In this document: piece after piece, positions 43,980-52,605 of the stretch
Layout of the letters: every line of letters begins with the position of its first letter
How positions within the stretch are numbered: position 1 is the stretch's first letter
Assembly (NCBI RefSeq): GCF_051967575.1
Contig: NZ_JBQCJW010000016.1
Coordinates: 1-64,000 of the forward strand
DNA: 64,000 nt
Source of the DNA: Solibacillus silvestris_B
Lineage (GTDB): Bacteria; Bacillota; Bacilli; Bacillales_A; Planococcaceae
Reading direction: 5' to 3'
Notes under the pieces: model-generated
What the model saw: only the letters and a program-made list of their open reading frames with translations
Database searches by the model: none
What the model was told of the DNA's origin: nothing
Position numbers and translations under genes: made by a program

Positions 43980-44004
43980 GCAATGCCAGTAAAAGAGACA
44001 TTGC
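43980..44004 (-). terminator. Terminator of the SE1561-family gene
   Basis: Stem GCAATG / CATTGC followed by seven T residues on the minus strand. Confidence 0.75.
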
Positions 44005-44016
44005 TAGAGCTATTTA

Positions 44017-44199
44017 TTATTCCTCGCGTTTTTGGAATTGCTCCATTTTATCTTCTAAGTCGTCCATCATTTGAATTAAGCGATCAATATCTTCAAGCTC
44101 AGTCGTTTCAGGATCAATAGCATCTAACACCTCAAGGAAGATTTCTAAACGTTCTTTTAAATACGTTACTTGCTGCTCTTTATTTGTGATTGGCTTCAT
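44017..44199 (-). CDS. SE1561 family small acidic protein
   Basis: A 60-residue acidic, helical, probably coiled-coil protein (LKERLEIFLEVLDAIDPE, LIQMMDDLEDKMEQF). Length and sequence fit the Bacillales SE1561 family of unknown function. ATG at 44199 lies behind AAAGGAGAATC. An in-frame upstream ATG has no ribosome binding site. Confidence 0.75.
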   Translation of the reverse strand: MKPITNKEQQVTYLKERLEIFLEVLDAIDPETTELEDIDRLIQMMDDLEDKMEQFQKREE

Positions 44200-44365
44200 T
44201 GTGTATGATTCTCCTTTTGTGTTTACATCCATTATACTACGACCATTTATAAAAGTTAAACGACAACCTATAATATATATGCAACTTAACTATTAAAGTT
44301 GTTTTAAAAAACAGGAAATTGTATAGTACTTGTTAATTATTTTAAAATTCTATGTATTTTGAATA

Positions 44366-44582
44366 TTTACATTAATGAAGTGTTATGGTAAAGTAAATGC
44401 ATACTTAATAAAAGGGAGATGGTCGGAAAAAATATGTATAGGCAAACTCATAAAAAAGGAGGACGTTTAAACATTTTCGACATATTAATTTGTCGATACG
44501 ACTGTTTATGCAACGCAGAATGGAATTAAGTGATATTTAAAGCCCTAGTTAACTTTTAGAGATAAAGTTGGCTAGGGCTTTT
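44366..44582 (+). promoter_or_regulatory. Leader region before the MFS gene: promoter, short ORF, terminator
   Basis: TTTACA (44366-44371) and an extended -10 TGGTAAAGT (44386-44394) form a promoter. A short frame starting ATG at 44434 (or 44419) encodes about 31 residues ending CLCNAEWN, with a misplaced GGAGG at 44458-44463 inside it. A strong terminator follows (AAAGCCCTAG 44539-44548 / CTAGGGCTTT 44572-44581, T tail). The transporter gene starts 78 bases later. This looks like transcription attenuation by a leader, but it could also be a small independent gene. The rest of 44200-44365 is AT-rich with no feature recognised. Confidence 0.5.
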
Positions 44583-44623
44583 GAATTTTGCAAAAAATCG
44601 CTCCCCCTTTTTTTAAAGCTATG

Positions 44624-44639
44624 ATACGATGAATCGTAT
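44624..44639. promoter_or_regulatory. Palindrome just before the MFS ribosome binding site
   Basis: ATACGAT-GA-ATCGTAT, perfect 7-bp arms, ending eight bases before AAGGAG. It could be an operator or a translation-blocking stem. Confidence 0.45.
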
Positions 44640-44659
44640 GAATTAAGGAGAACAATAAA

Positions 44660-45811
44660 ATGAGCTATGATCAACGCAGATTTATCATTTTAGTTATTAT
44701 CGTATCAATTTCGGGCTTTTCACAAGGAATGCTTCTGCCGCTTATTTCGGTCATTTTTGAAGGGGATGGGGTATCCTCAACACTCAATGGCTTAAATGCG
44801 ACAGGTCTATACATAGGAACATTATTAATCTCGCCATTTATCGAGCAGCCATTGCGTAAATATGGCTATAAACCGATTATCGTATGCGGCGGCGCACTCG
44901 TTTTCATGTCGTTATTTTTATTTCCATTTTGGAAAAGTGTCATGTTTTGGTTTATCCTCCGATTGTTAATCGGCATTGGGGATCATGCACTGCATTTTTC
45001 AACACAAACATGGATTACATCAACAACCGCTTCACATAAATTAGGGAAAAGCATGTCGATTTACGGCATATCTTTTGGTGTAGGCTTTGCTGTTGGCCCA
45101 TTATTTGTCCCGCTAATTAAAATTTCGGAAAGCTTTCCGTTTATCGTGTCTTCGGCTTTATGTTTAGCAGCTTGGTCTTTAGTGTTTATCTTGAAAAATG
45201 AGAAACCGGAAGCTTTAGTCGGGGACGCAAACCAAACTGGCTTTACACGCTATAAGCTAGCAATAAAGTATGGCTGGATTGCCTTTTTGCCGCCGTTTGT
45301 ATATGGGTTTTTGGAATCGTCGCTAAATGCATTGTTCCCTGTATATGCGTTGCGGAAAGAGTTCGATTTAGCTTTTGTATCGATTATTTTAGCTTGCTTT
45401 TCAATTGGCGCGATTTTGATGCAATTTCCGCTTGGCGCATTAGGGGATAAAATTGGGCGTCGGAAAGTGATTATTTCAGGGCTGCTCGTCGGAAGCGCAT
45501 TTTTCTTAACAGGCAGCTTTTTTGAGCATTCCGAGCTATTCGTAGCGGCCGTCTTTTTATGTGCGGGAATGTGTGTAGGCTCGATGTTCTCGCTTGGCAT
45601 CACATATATGACCGATTTGACACCGAAAGAGCTGTTGCCGACCGGAAATCTGCTATGCGGCATTTTCTTTAGCTTGGGGAGTTTGACAGGACCATTTTTA
45701 GGCGGGGTATATTTGGAGATTTTCCCGGACAACGGTTTTCTATTTGTCATTTCGATGATGCTATTAACTGTCGCCGTATTAATCCTAATATTCGGTAAAT
45801 CGAAAAAATAG
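44660..45811 (+). CDS. MFS transporter (YfkF-like)
   Basis: A 383-residue major facilitator with about twelve helices and the loop motif GALGDKIGRRKVI between helices 8 and 9. It resembles YfkF-type drug/metabolite exporters of Bacilli. ATG follows AAGGAGAACAATAAA. A leader with short ORF and terminator, and a palindrome, lie upstream, so expression is probably conditional. The substrate is unknown; multidrug export would fit such a leader, but this is inference. Confidence 0.85.
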   Translation: MSYDQRRFIILVIIVSISGFSQGMLLPLISVIFEGDGVSSTLNGLNATGLYIGTLLISPFIEQPLRKYGYKPIIVCGGALVFMSLFLFPFWKSVMFWFILRLLIGIGDHALHFSTQTWITSTTASHKLGKSMSIYGISFGVGFAVGPLFVPLIKISESFPFIVSSALCLAAWSLVFILKNEKPEALVGDANQTGFTRYKLAIKYGWIAFLPPFVYGFLESSLNALFPVYALRKEFDLAFVSIILACFSIGAILMQFPLGALGDKIGRRKVIISGLLVGSAFFLTGSFFEHSELFVAAVFLCAGMCVGSMFSLGITYMTDLTPKELLPTGNLLCGIFFSLGSLTGPFLGGVYLEIFPDNGFLFVISMMLLTVAVLILIFGKSKK

Positions 45812-45818
45812 CCGTATA

Positions 45819-45855
45819 AAAAAGCAGGCGTTCTTAATTGGAACGTCTGCTTTTT
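45819..45855. terminator. Bidirectional terminator between convergent genes
   Basis: Stem AAAAAGCAGGCGTTC / GAACGTCTGCTTTTT. It serves the MFS gene (+) and the small membrane protein gene (-), whose coding end overlaps it. Confidence 0.88.
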
Positions 45856-46070
45856 ACTGAAAAGAATACAATTGCTGTTAAAATCATTGCTAAAATTATG
45901 TAGATGAATACATTTAAATAGTTTACACCGCCAAATGTAACAGCTGCTTGAAGTGAACTTGCCGAAGTTGCGGAGTTTTCATCATTGCTCGGGAAAATAA
46001 CTTTGCCAAGCGACGAAATCGCCAAATAGGAAACGACAAATGTAATAGCTACAAAAAGAGAATTTTTCAT
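45834..46070 (-). CDS. Small two-helix membrane protein, 78 residues
   Basis: Two transmembrane helices (LFVAITFVVSYLAISSLG and YLNVFIYIILAMILTAIVFF) flank a Ser/Ala-rich external loop; a basic tail SVKSRRSN follows, giving an out-loop, cytosolic-tail topology. ATG at 46070 lies behind GGGGAGG. No family is recognised. The good ribosome binding site and shared terminator support a real gene. Confidence 0.65.
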   Translation of the reverse strand: MKNSLFVAITFVVSYLAISSLGKVIFPSNDENSATSASSLQAAVTFGGVNYLNVFIYIILAMILTAIVFFSVKSRRSN

Positions 46071-46184
46071 GTTTATACCTCCCCGCATTTCTATTTTACA
46101 CGAAAAAATAGAGAAATGGGGAGGTTGCTAAATGGATTTTTTCCAAATGGATGACGAAGCCTATAAAAAATCGTCGCTTTTGTT

Positions 46185-46580
46185 TTACTTCGCTTCCTGG
46201 TCTGGTTGATGAATTCCGAAAATATTATTTTCAGTATCCAGATAATAGCCTTGCCACGCCATACCAGGCAACGCATATTTCGGTACAGCAACTTTGCCGC
46301 CGTTCGCTAAAATTTTCGCCTCGGTTTCATTGTAATTTTCAACGCCAAGTGTGCAAACTGCAGAATTGACACTCTGTCCCTCTGCTGGTGCATCGCCATT
46401 CCGTTGCATTAATGCGCCATTGATTCCTGGATATTGATCATCTCCTGTAATGGCGCCAAAATACGGCATGCCAGCATACTCACTATAGTCCTCGAAATTC
46501 CAATCAAAAACGGTGTGGTAAAAATCTTTTGCGCGTTCCATATTATCAACATGAATTTCAAAATGAATAATTCTCCCCAT
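46185..46580 (-). CDS. VOC-family (glyoxalase/bleomycin resistance fold) protein
   Basis: A 131-residue protein with the paired beta-alpha-beta-beta-beta modules of the vicinal oxygen chelate fold: HFEIHVDNMERAKDFYHTVF in the first half and LGVENYNETEAKILANGGKV in the second, ending DTENNIFGIHQPD. The metal-site residues expected are H6 and Glu/His near the ends. ATG follows GGGGGTATACAG. The substrate is unknown; it may be an uncharacterised lyase, dioxygenase or binding protein. Confidence 0.85.
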   Translation of the reverse strand: MGRIIHFEIHVDNMERAKDFYHTVFDWNFEDYSEYAGMPYFGAITGDDQYPGINGALMQRNGDAPAEGQSVNSAVCTLGVENYNETEAKILANGGKVAVPKYALPGMAWQGYYLDTENNIFGIHQPDQEAK

Positions 46581-46659
46581 CTGTATACCCCCGAAAATGT
46601 ATTTGATTTAATATTGCGATATTTTTGACATATTGGCAAGTTTAACAAAATGATAGCAA

Positions 46660-46704
46660 CAAAAACACCTTCACAAAATGAAATGATTCAATCTGTGAAG
46701 GTGT
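46660..46704 (-). terminator. Terminator of rlmCD
   Basis: Stem ACACCTTCACA / TGTGAAGGTGT followed by TTTTTG on the minus strand. Confidence 0.88.
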
Positions 46705-46712
46705 AGTAATTA

Positions 46713-48089
46713 TTATTTTTTTAATGTCAGTTTCACGACACATTCGACCTGTGCTGTTTGCGGGAACATGTCGACCGGTTGAATATATTCAACATTGTAG
46801 GCCTTAGATAATTCCTTTAAATCACGTGCCAGTGTGGAAGGATTGCAAGATGTGTAGACAAAGCGCTTTGGTTTTATTTTCAATACTGTTCTGATGAAGC
46901 CTGGCTCCAATCCTGTACGGGGAGGATCCACACAAATGACATCTGGGCGGTAATCTTCCTTTGACCAGCGGAATAGCCATTTATCCGCAGAGCCCGGGAA
47001 GAAACGTACATGCTGCAGATTTTCATTTGTGCGCGCATTGTATTTCGCATCAGCAATTGCTTCATCGACATTATCCATACCGCGCACTTCACGGGCACCT
47101 TCTGCAAGCCACATACCGATTGTTCCGACTCCACAATATGCATCGACAACATTTTCCTTCCCTGTCAGTGCTGCAGCTTTTTTGATTTCATTGTATAAAT
47201 GCACTGTTTGTTCAGGGTTAAGCTGGAAAAATGCGCGAGTTGATAAATCAAATGCGAATTCGCCCAATTTTTCATGGATCGCTTCTTTTCCATCTAAAAT
47301 ATAAGTGTCTGGACCAAATATTAACGATGTTTTCTCGCGGTTGACGTTTTGTGTAATAGAAACGATTGAAGGGTCAATCTTTTTAATGCGCTCGATCAGT
47401 TCTTTTTTATGTGGCAGCTCATGGCGAGTCGTAACAAGACATACTTGTGTTTCGCCAGAGCGCACCCCCGTACGCACGACAATAGTACGGACTAGGTCGT
47501 TTAATGTTTTTCCATCATAAATTGTTATGTTTAGCTTTTGCAGAATTTTGCGTGTTGCCACAGTAATTTTTGATGTTACAGGATGCTGTACAAGACAGTC
47601 ATTAATATTTAAAAGCTCGTTTGTCCCTTCTGCAAAAAGACCTGCGTAAACACGCTTGCCTTCTTTGCGTACTTGGAATTGGGATTTATTACGGTAATTC
47701 CAAGGATTGTCCATGCCGATAGTTGGGCGGATTTCAGTAGTTTCAGCAATTTCCTTCGCATATTTCTCAAATGCTTGTACGACGATATCGCGCTTATTCA
47801 TTAACTGCGCGTCATAAGTCATATGCTGTAATTGACAACCACCGCATTCAGAATATACAGGGCAAGGAGCCTCTTGGCGAAATTCACTTGCTTTACGAAT
47901 TGCCATAATTTCAGCTTCCGCAAATTTCGGTGATACTTTTGTTAATTTTACTGTTACTTCTTCTCCAGGAATCGCACCTTTGACAAATACGACATTCCGT
48001 TTATAAAATCCAACACCTTCACCGTTAATACCGAGGCGTTTAATCGTCAATGGGAATTTTTGTCCGACTTCCATTTTTATTTCACTCAA
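46713..48089 (-). CDS. rlmCD: 23S rRNA (uracil-5-)-methyltransferase RlmCD/RlmD type
   Basis: A 458-residue SAM-dependent methyltransferase. An N-terminal TRAM domain is followed by the iron-sulfur cysteines C76, C82, C85 and C165 (CPVYSECGGCQ; NDCLV), the SAM motif VVDAYCGVGTIG and the catalytic motif TSCNPSTLARD. In B. subtilis one such enzyme modifies both U747 and U1939. TTG at 48089 is chosen, 9 bases behind AAAGGA; ATG at 48074 is an alternative. A perfect hairpin lies in its 5' leader. Duplicate paralogs occur in Bacilli, so RlmCD versus a paralog cannot be fixed here. Confidence 0.9.
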   Translation of the reverse strand: MSEIKMEVGQKFPLTIKRLGINGEGVGFYKRNVVFVKGAIPGEEVTVKLTKVSPKFAEAEIMAIRKASEFRQEAPCPVYSECGGCQLQHMTYDAQLMNKRDIVVQAFEKYAKEIAETTEIRPTIGMDNPWNYRNKSQFQVRKEGKRVYAGLFAEGTNELLNINDCLVQHPVTSKITVATRKILQKLNITIYDGKTLNDLVRTIVVRTGVRSGETQVCLVTTRHELPHKKELIERIKKIDPSIVSITQNVNREKTSLIFGPDTYILDGKEAIHEKLGEFAFDLSTRAFFQLNPEQTVHLYNEIKKAAALTGKENVVDAYCGVGTIGMWLAEGAREVRGMDNVDEAIADAKYNARTNENLQHVRFFPGSADKWLFRWSKEDYRPDVICVDPPRTGLEPGFIRTVLKIKPKRFVYTSCNPSTLARDLKELSKAYNVEYIQPVDMFPQTAQVECVVKLTLKK

Positions 48090-48110
48090 GTTTACACGTC
48101 CTTTAAATAG

Positions 48111-48143
48111 AGTGACTCGCACCAACATCAAGTGCGAGTCACT
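48111..48143. repeat. Perfect 12-bp hairpin in the rlmCD 5' leader
   Basis: AGTGACTCGCAC / GTGCGAGTCACT with a 9-base loop. In the rlmCD direction no T-run follows it and the ribosome binding site starts about 10 bases later. The T-rich side lies on the + strand, where there is no gene upstream. It may be an mRNA regulatory stem or an orphan terminator. Confidence 0.6.
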
Positions 48144-48205
48144 TTCTTTTCTTCATCATTTCAGTATAACGGAAAATGCGATGAAAAGAAAGGAACGCAA
48201 CTTCA

Positions 48206-48991
48206 CTAATAAGGGGATATTTTTTCATTTTCCAGCACTAAATCGTCCAATGAACCAAATGTGTAACCTTGCGCCTTTGCATCTTTTATAAATTTTGGTA
48301 GTGCTTCCGCATTATCTTGTGCAACCGTATGCATTAAAATAATCGCCCCTGGATGAAGCTGACCCATTAGTGCATCATAAGCATATTGAGCGCCGCGCCT
48401 TTCATCTTTGAGCCAATCTTTGAAGGCGATCGACCAGAACATATGGCGATATCCCGCCTCATTGCCGACCTTTAATACTTGTTCATTAAAAATGCCTTCA
48501 GGCGGGCGTGCATAATATGTCCGTTTCACACCTGTCAATTCGTTTAGTTTATTATCGAACTGCTGCCATTCCTTTACCATTTCATTTGCAGATAGACGCG
48601 CCATATTCGGGTGACCGTAAGAGTGATTCCCGATAATATGGCCATCTTTAATCATCGTTTTCACTAAATCGGTCGCGCTCGTCAAATAATGTCCAGTCAA
48701 GAAAAAGGTAGCTGGGGCGTTTTCTTTCCGTAACGTATTTAAAATGCTTTCGGTATAGCCGTTTTCGTAGCCGTTATCAAATGTTAAATAGACAATTTTT
48801 TTCTCCTCATTGCCTTTATAAAGCGCGCCATATTTACTTAACATAGACTCAAGCGGTTCCCCAATTTCCACAGTCTCGCCATTGCGGCTTGGTTTGAAGC
48901 CCCAATGGAATTCTTCGGCTTTTGCAACAGATATAAAGGAAATAAATGTGGCGACTAACACGAAGCTAATCCCTAAAATATGTTTTTTCAA
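48206..48991 (-). CDS. pdaA: Delta-lactam-biosynthetic de-N-acetylase PdaA
   Basis: A 261-residue NodB-fold polysaccharide deacetylase with a signal peptide (about 1-25). Motifs are TFDNGYENGY (D72), HSYGH (H123, H127), ARPPEG and LMHTV. PdaA removes acetyl groups from MurNAc during spore cortex synthesis, creating the muramic delta-lactam needed for germination. ATG follows AAAAGGAGGTTGC. A sigma-G-like promoter lies just upstream, fitting forespore expression. Confidence 0.93.
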   Translation of the reverse strand: MKKHILGISFVLVATFISFISVAKAEEFHWGFKPSRNGETVEIGEPLESMLSKYGALYKGNEEKKIVYLTFDNGYENGYTESILNTLRKENAPATFFLTGHYLTSATDLVKTMIKDGHIIGNHSYGHPNMARLSANEMVKEWQQFDNKLNELTGVKRTYYARPPEGIFNEQVLKVGNEAGYRHMFWSIAFKDWLKDERRGAQYAYDALMGQLHPGAIILMHTVAQDNAEALPKFIKDAKAQGYTFGSLDDLVLENEKISPY

Positions 48992-49017
48992 TGAAAAAGC
49001 AACCTCCTTTTACAAAG

Positions 49018-49047
49018 TAGGTTGCGTGAAATGCGGTGATTTATTCA
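49018..49047 (-). promoter_or_regulatory. Sigma-G-like promoter of pdaA
   Basis: On the minus strand TGAATA (49047-49042), a 17-base spacer, then CAACCTA (49024-49018), close to the forespore sigma-G consensus TGAATA / CATACTA. B. subtilis pdaA is sigma-G controlled. Confidence 0.55.
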
Positions 49048-49165
49048 TCCATCTTCCTTCAGTGGAAGTCCGTGTTCCATGCTGAATCATAGAAATTCAC
49101 TGTAAGAGAACAACATCCGTACGGCAATGATTGAGCGGATGAAAAAATGCAGGAGCAATTAAACC

Positions 49166-50071
49166 TTAATGTAATGAATATAAATCACGAATTGCTTCTT
49201 CAACAGATACGAACCGATATTCAAATTCCGCGTTCAGCAATTTTTCAGGCAATACATGTTGGCCTTCAAGTACGAGAACGCTTTTTTCGCCGAGAGCCAG
49301 CTTTAAAGCAATGCTAGGCACAGAAAGCCAATGCGGGCGATTCAACGCTTTACTAATCGCTTTTCCGAATTCTTTCATTCGTTTAACGTTAGGTGTTGTA
49401 AAATTAATCGGTCCTGACAAATTTTCATTTTCGATTACAAAAAGCAGTGCGCGTGCAACATCCTCTACGTGAATCCAGCTAAGCCATTGCCTGCCAGATC
49501 CGATTGTTCCACCAACACCGAGCTTGTATGGGAGCACCATCATTGGGAGCGCACCTTCATCTTTTGCTAAAATAACGCCAAATCTTGATAGGCAAGTGCG
49601 AATGCCGAGTTTTTCTGCCTTTTGCGCTTTTTCTTCCCAATGCGTTACAACCGTTCCTAAAAAATCCGTCGCTTTTTCATCTGACTGTTCTGTGTAAATC
49701 GCTGTTTGCGAAATCGGGTAAATCCCTACAGCACTCGCATTGACGAGAACTTTCGGTTTATGCTGCAATTTTTGCAGAATACGTATTACTTCATCGGTTG
49801 ATTCCATGCGACTATCATATATCTTTTGTTTTTGCTCTTTCGTCCAGCGCCTATCATTCAGTGACACACCTGCTAAATTGACGAATGCATCTATATTTTC
49901 AACATACAATTCGGGTGTTGTTCCATCCTTTAGCCATTGTATATAATGAATGCCGTCCTTCATATACTGTTCACCGCGTGTTAAAATTATTACTTCATGT
50001 CCAAGTTCAAGCAGCAGCTTGCTCAATTTTCGACCAACCATGCCTGTTCCGCCAGCGATTGCAATTTTCAT
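49166..50071 (-). CDS. yfhF: TIGR01777-family NAD(P)-dependent epimerase (YfhF)
   Basis: A 301-residue short-chain epimerase-like protein. The N-terminal nucleotide motif is GGTGMVGRKL, followed by FVNLAGVSLNDRRWT and a C-terminal DUF1731-like domain ending in the HVLPEKLLNAEF(E/K)(Y/F) segment. ATG at 50071 lies behind GGAGGAAGGTG. It is divergent from recX, as in B. subtilis where yfhF neighbours recX. Function is unclear; relatives are linked to cell division inhibition. Confidence 0.88.
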   Translation of the reverse strand: MKIAIAGGTGMVGRKLSKLLLELGHEVIILTRGEQYMKDGIHYIQWLKDGTTPELYVENIDAFVNLAGVSLNDRRWTKEQKQKIYDSRMESTDEVIRILQKLQHKPKVLVNASAVGIYPISQTAIYTEQSDEKATDFLGTVVTHWEEKAQKAEKLGIRTCLSRFGVILAKDEGALPMMVLPYKLGVGGTIGSGRQWLSWIHVEDVARALLFVIENENLSGPINFTTPNVKRMKEFGKAISKALNRPHWLSVPSIALKLALGEKSVLVLEGQHVLPEKLLNAEFEYRFVSVEEAIRDLYSLH

Positions 50072-50181
50072 AACTAACACCTTCCTCCGCTAAAATCTAT
50101 TAAATTCAGTATACCGTTTCATGAAAGAGAAAGTAAAAACATGTATACTAGAATATACATTGTTAATGTGAGGTGTACACT

Positions 50182-50991
50182 ATGCAAATAATTACAAAAA
50201 TCGGCCGGCAAAAAAATAATCAGCAGCGCTACAATATATATTTGAATGAGCAATATGCATTTGCGGTCGATGAAGGTACACTTATTAATTTCGGTCTGCA
50301 AAAAGGCAAAGTACTTGAGCAGATGGAAATAGATGAAATACAATATGAAGATGAAATTGCAAAGGTGTTTAATAAGGCATTGAATTTTTTAAGCTTTCAG
50401 ATGCGAAGCGAGCATGAAGTGAAAACAAAGCTCCTGCAAGCGGGGCATGGGGAAGCTGTTGTGCAAGAGGCGATTCATAAACTGACACGTTTAGGCTTTC
50501 TGAATGATGAAAGCTATTCAAAGGCATTGCTCGAAACAAGAAAGCGCACAGCAAAAAAAGGGCCGGCAGCGATTCGCCAAGATTTAATGAAAAAAGGCAT
50601 CGATAAAAATCTGCAGCAGCAAGTGCTGGCGACATTCAATCATGATGAGCAGCTAAAGCTTGCAATGGAGCTGGCGGAAAAGGCGGTCCGATCAAACGGG
50701 AACAAAACACCGACACAAGTGAAGCAAAAAATTCAGGATATACTGCTTCGTAAAGGCTATTCCTATTCCATCGTGTCTGAAATACTCGAGCAAATTACGC
50801 TTGAACGCCATGAGGATGAATGGGCTGTGTTAATTGAAAGCCAAGGCGATAAAATTTGGCGCAAGTATGCATCGAAGCTAACCGGTTTTGAGCTTCATCA
50901 AAAAGTAAAACAAGCACTTTATCAGAAGGGCTTTCCGATAGAGAAAATTAATGAATATATTGAACAAAAGGAGCAAAAGCAAAATGAATGA
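50182..50991 (+). CDS. recX: Recombination regulator RecX
   Basis: A 269-residue helical-repeat protein that modulates RecA filaments. Several three-helix RecX repeats are visible, for example LSFQMRSEHEVKTKLLQAG and LTRLGFLNDESYSKALLETR. ATG at 50182 follows GAGGTGTACACT. Length fits the long Bacillus RecX. The stop overlaps the next gene by eight bases. I found no LexA box upstream, unlike in species where recX follows recA. Confidence 0.92.
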   Translation: MQIITKIGRQKNNQQRYNIYLNEQYAFAVDEGTLINFGLQKGKVLEQMEIDEIQYEDEIAKVFNKALNFLSFQMRSEHEVKTKLLQAGHGEAVVQEAIHKLTRLGFLNDESYSKALLETRKRTAKKGPAAIRQDLMKKGIDKNLQQQVLATFNHDEQLKLAMELAEKAVRSNGNKTPTQVKQKIQDILLRKGYSYSIVSEILEQITLERHEDEWAVLIESQGDKIWRKYASKLTGFELHQKVKQALYQKGFPIEKINEYIEQKEQKQNE

Positions 50992-51313
50992 GTTTACTTA
51001 TAGTGCGATGTCCGAACAGGAATTACGCCAAGAGATTGCGAATTTGCGTGAACGCGCAAGAAAAGCGGAGCAGTTAGGCATTGTAAATGAATATGCCGTT
51101 TTTGAGCGCAAAGCATTGATGGCGGAAGCGTATTTAGTCGATCTATCGACAATTAACCCAGGAGAAATGTATCGTATAAACGGATCACCCGGCGAATTTT
51201 TCCAGGTTGATTACTTAAAGGGACGTTTTGCGTGGGGGCACAGATTAGGCTCAGACCGCTTTGAGGAAGCGTTGCCTGTATCGATTTTACGCCCGATGAA
51301 AGAAGGCAAATAA
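50984..51313 (+). CDS. yfhH: DUF1811 family protein (YfhH)
   Basis: A 109-residue soluble protein. A helical N-terminal half (MSEQELRQEIANLRERARKA) precedes a beta-rich domain with INPGEMYRI and FQVDYLKGRFAWG, the DUF1811 signature. The ATG lies inside the end of recX behind AAAGGAG, so the genes are coupled. Function unknown; position after recX is conserved in Bacillales. Confidence 0.88.
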   Translation: MNEFTYSAMSEQELRQEIANLRERARKAEQLGIVNEYAVFERKALMAEAYLVDLSTINPGEMYRINGSPGEFFQVDYLKGRFAWGHRLGSDRFEEALPVSILRPMKEGK

Positions 51314-51314
51314 T

Positions 51315-51584
51315 ATGGAAGCATTATATGAAAAATTGATGGAGCAATTATTGGCGAAAAACCCCAATTTATCGACAGGCCGTGCTCGGACATGGGTAGA
51401 GTTATTATGCAGCGATTTTGAGTCGACATCGGCAAAAGCGGGAGCAGATTACCGGGGGCCGGAATATACGGGTAATTTAGTAAGTCAATTAATTGAAAGC
51501 TATGGTGATAAGCTGCACTTATTTGCAGCGAAAAACCCGAAGTATGCTCATTTATTAAATGATGGTGAGGATACGGCAAACTAA
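51315..51584 (+). CDS. yfhJ: YfhJ family protein (WVELL motif)
   Basis: An 89-residue soluble protein with the diagnostic WVELL motif (residues 27-31) and the conserved YRGPEYTG segment. It starts one base after the yfhH stop, so it is expressed by coupling; the ribosome binding site (AAGAAGGC) is weak. Function unknown. The stop lies in the arm of a bidirectional terminator. Confidence 0.88.
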   Translation: MEALYEKLMEQLLAKNPNLSTGRARTWVELLCSDFESTSAKAGADYRGPEYTGNLVSQLIESYGDKLHLFAAKNPKYAHLLNDGEDTAN

Positions 51585-51612
51585 AACCACCAGTTTAAGC
51601 TGGTGGTTTTCC
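51583..51612. terminator. Bidirectional terminator yfhJ/yfhP
   Basis: Stem AAAACCACCAG / CTGGTGGTTTT; overlaps the yfhJ stop and serves yfhP from the other side. The core sequence is nearly the same as the terminator at 47-77. Confidence 0.88.
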
Positions 51613-51615
51613 CGT

Positions 51616-52605
51616 CTATTCATTTCCGGCGCCAATTTGCAGCCGTTTTTGCAATTTTTCCTCCGTGAAAATCCATCCGGTATAGGAATTGACGACATTA
51701 AGCCCGTCATCTAAATGAGCCACTGCAACGAATGGATAACGGTCATTGCTGCGATAGCGCAAATCGATCAGACGAAGCTCCGTCAACCCATTATCAAGCT
51801 CGGAAATTTCCCAACGATAAAGGGGGGAAAAAGATAAAAACGCATCAAGATTAGGATCTTGTATCGCCTTGTCAACGAGCTCTGTTTTTGGAATAGGCTC
51901 GATTTTGAACTTATCGTAAATATTGACTGTTCTTCGATAAGCGCGGCCTACGTAAAAATGCGTTTTTGACTTTGCGGCGACTTTCCAATGGAAGAAGCGC
52001 ATAGTAGGTGCGACAATAACAAACTCTTCATCTTGCAATTCACGATGAACGGCGGACTTGATCGCTTTCTGAAGGGCAAAACGCAAAATATAATAAACGA
52101 AAATAATCATATACATGATGCTAAATGTCATGACGGGGTCTGCACCAAATAACCAAAGTAAAATGCCGACACAATGAATGCCGAAAATAAATGGGTCAAA
52201 CGTATTTATGACGCCAAGGGCTACCCACTTTTTCGAAAAAGGCCGCAAAGCCTGTGTTCCGTAAGCATTGAAAATATCGACAAAAACATGTAAAAACACG
52301 GCAATTTGGGTCCATAGCCAAACGGTAAATATATGGGCATCAGGTAAAATAATCGCAAGTCCGCCTGTTATTAATAGAGGCCATAATAAAACAGCAGGTA
52401 TCGAATGTGTAATCCCGCGGTGATGGCGTATATAAATTGCATTGTTGCGGAGTTTCAAAACCGTATCAATATCTGGTGCTTGCTGCCCAATGATTGTTCC
52501 AGCCATGACAGCGGTAAATGTCATTGGATGAGTTGCGACAGCGGGATCAACAAGCGCTAGGCCCCCAATGGCAATTCCCATAACGAAATGTGTGCCTGAA
52601 TCCAA
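51616..52605 (-). CDS. yfhP: YfhP membrane-bound metal-dependent hydrolase
   Basis: A 329-residue YdjM-type integral membrane protein. The N-terminal part has DSGTHFVMG, QQAPDIDT and HHRGITHS, metal-binding His/Asp motifs of the membrane-bound hydrolase family, then about five helices and a C-terminal soluble region. The TTG at 52605 is preferred because GAGGGG lies 9 bases upstream; the ATG at 52614 touches that site. The gene is divergent from mutY, as in B. subtilis. Substrate unknown. Confidence 0.88.
   Translation of the reverse strand: MDSGTHFVMGIAIGGLALVDPAVATHPMTFTAVMAGTIIGQQAPDIDTVLKLRNNAIYIRHHRGITHSIPAVLLWPLLITGGLAIILPDAHIFTVWLWTQIAVFLHVFVDIFNAYGTQALRPFSKKWVALGVINTFDPFIFGIHCVGILLWLFGADPVMTFSIMYMIIFVYYILRFALQKAIKSAVHRELQDEEFVIVAPTMRFFHWKVAAKSKTHFYVGRAYRRTVNIYDKFKIEPIPKTELVDKAIQDPNLDAFLSFSPLYRWEISELDNGLTELRLIDLRYRSNDRYPFVAVAHLDDGLNVVNSYTGWIFTEEKLQKRLQIGAGNE

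Noticed and set aside
44440..44480. c-di-GMP (GEMM) riboswitch, suggested by GGCAAAC and GGACG segments
   Set aside because: The conserved ACGCAAAGC and receptor parts are missing, and the stems do not form as required.
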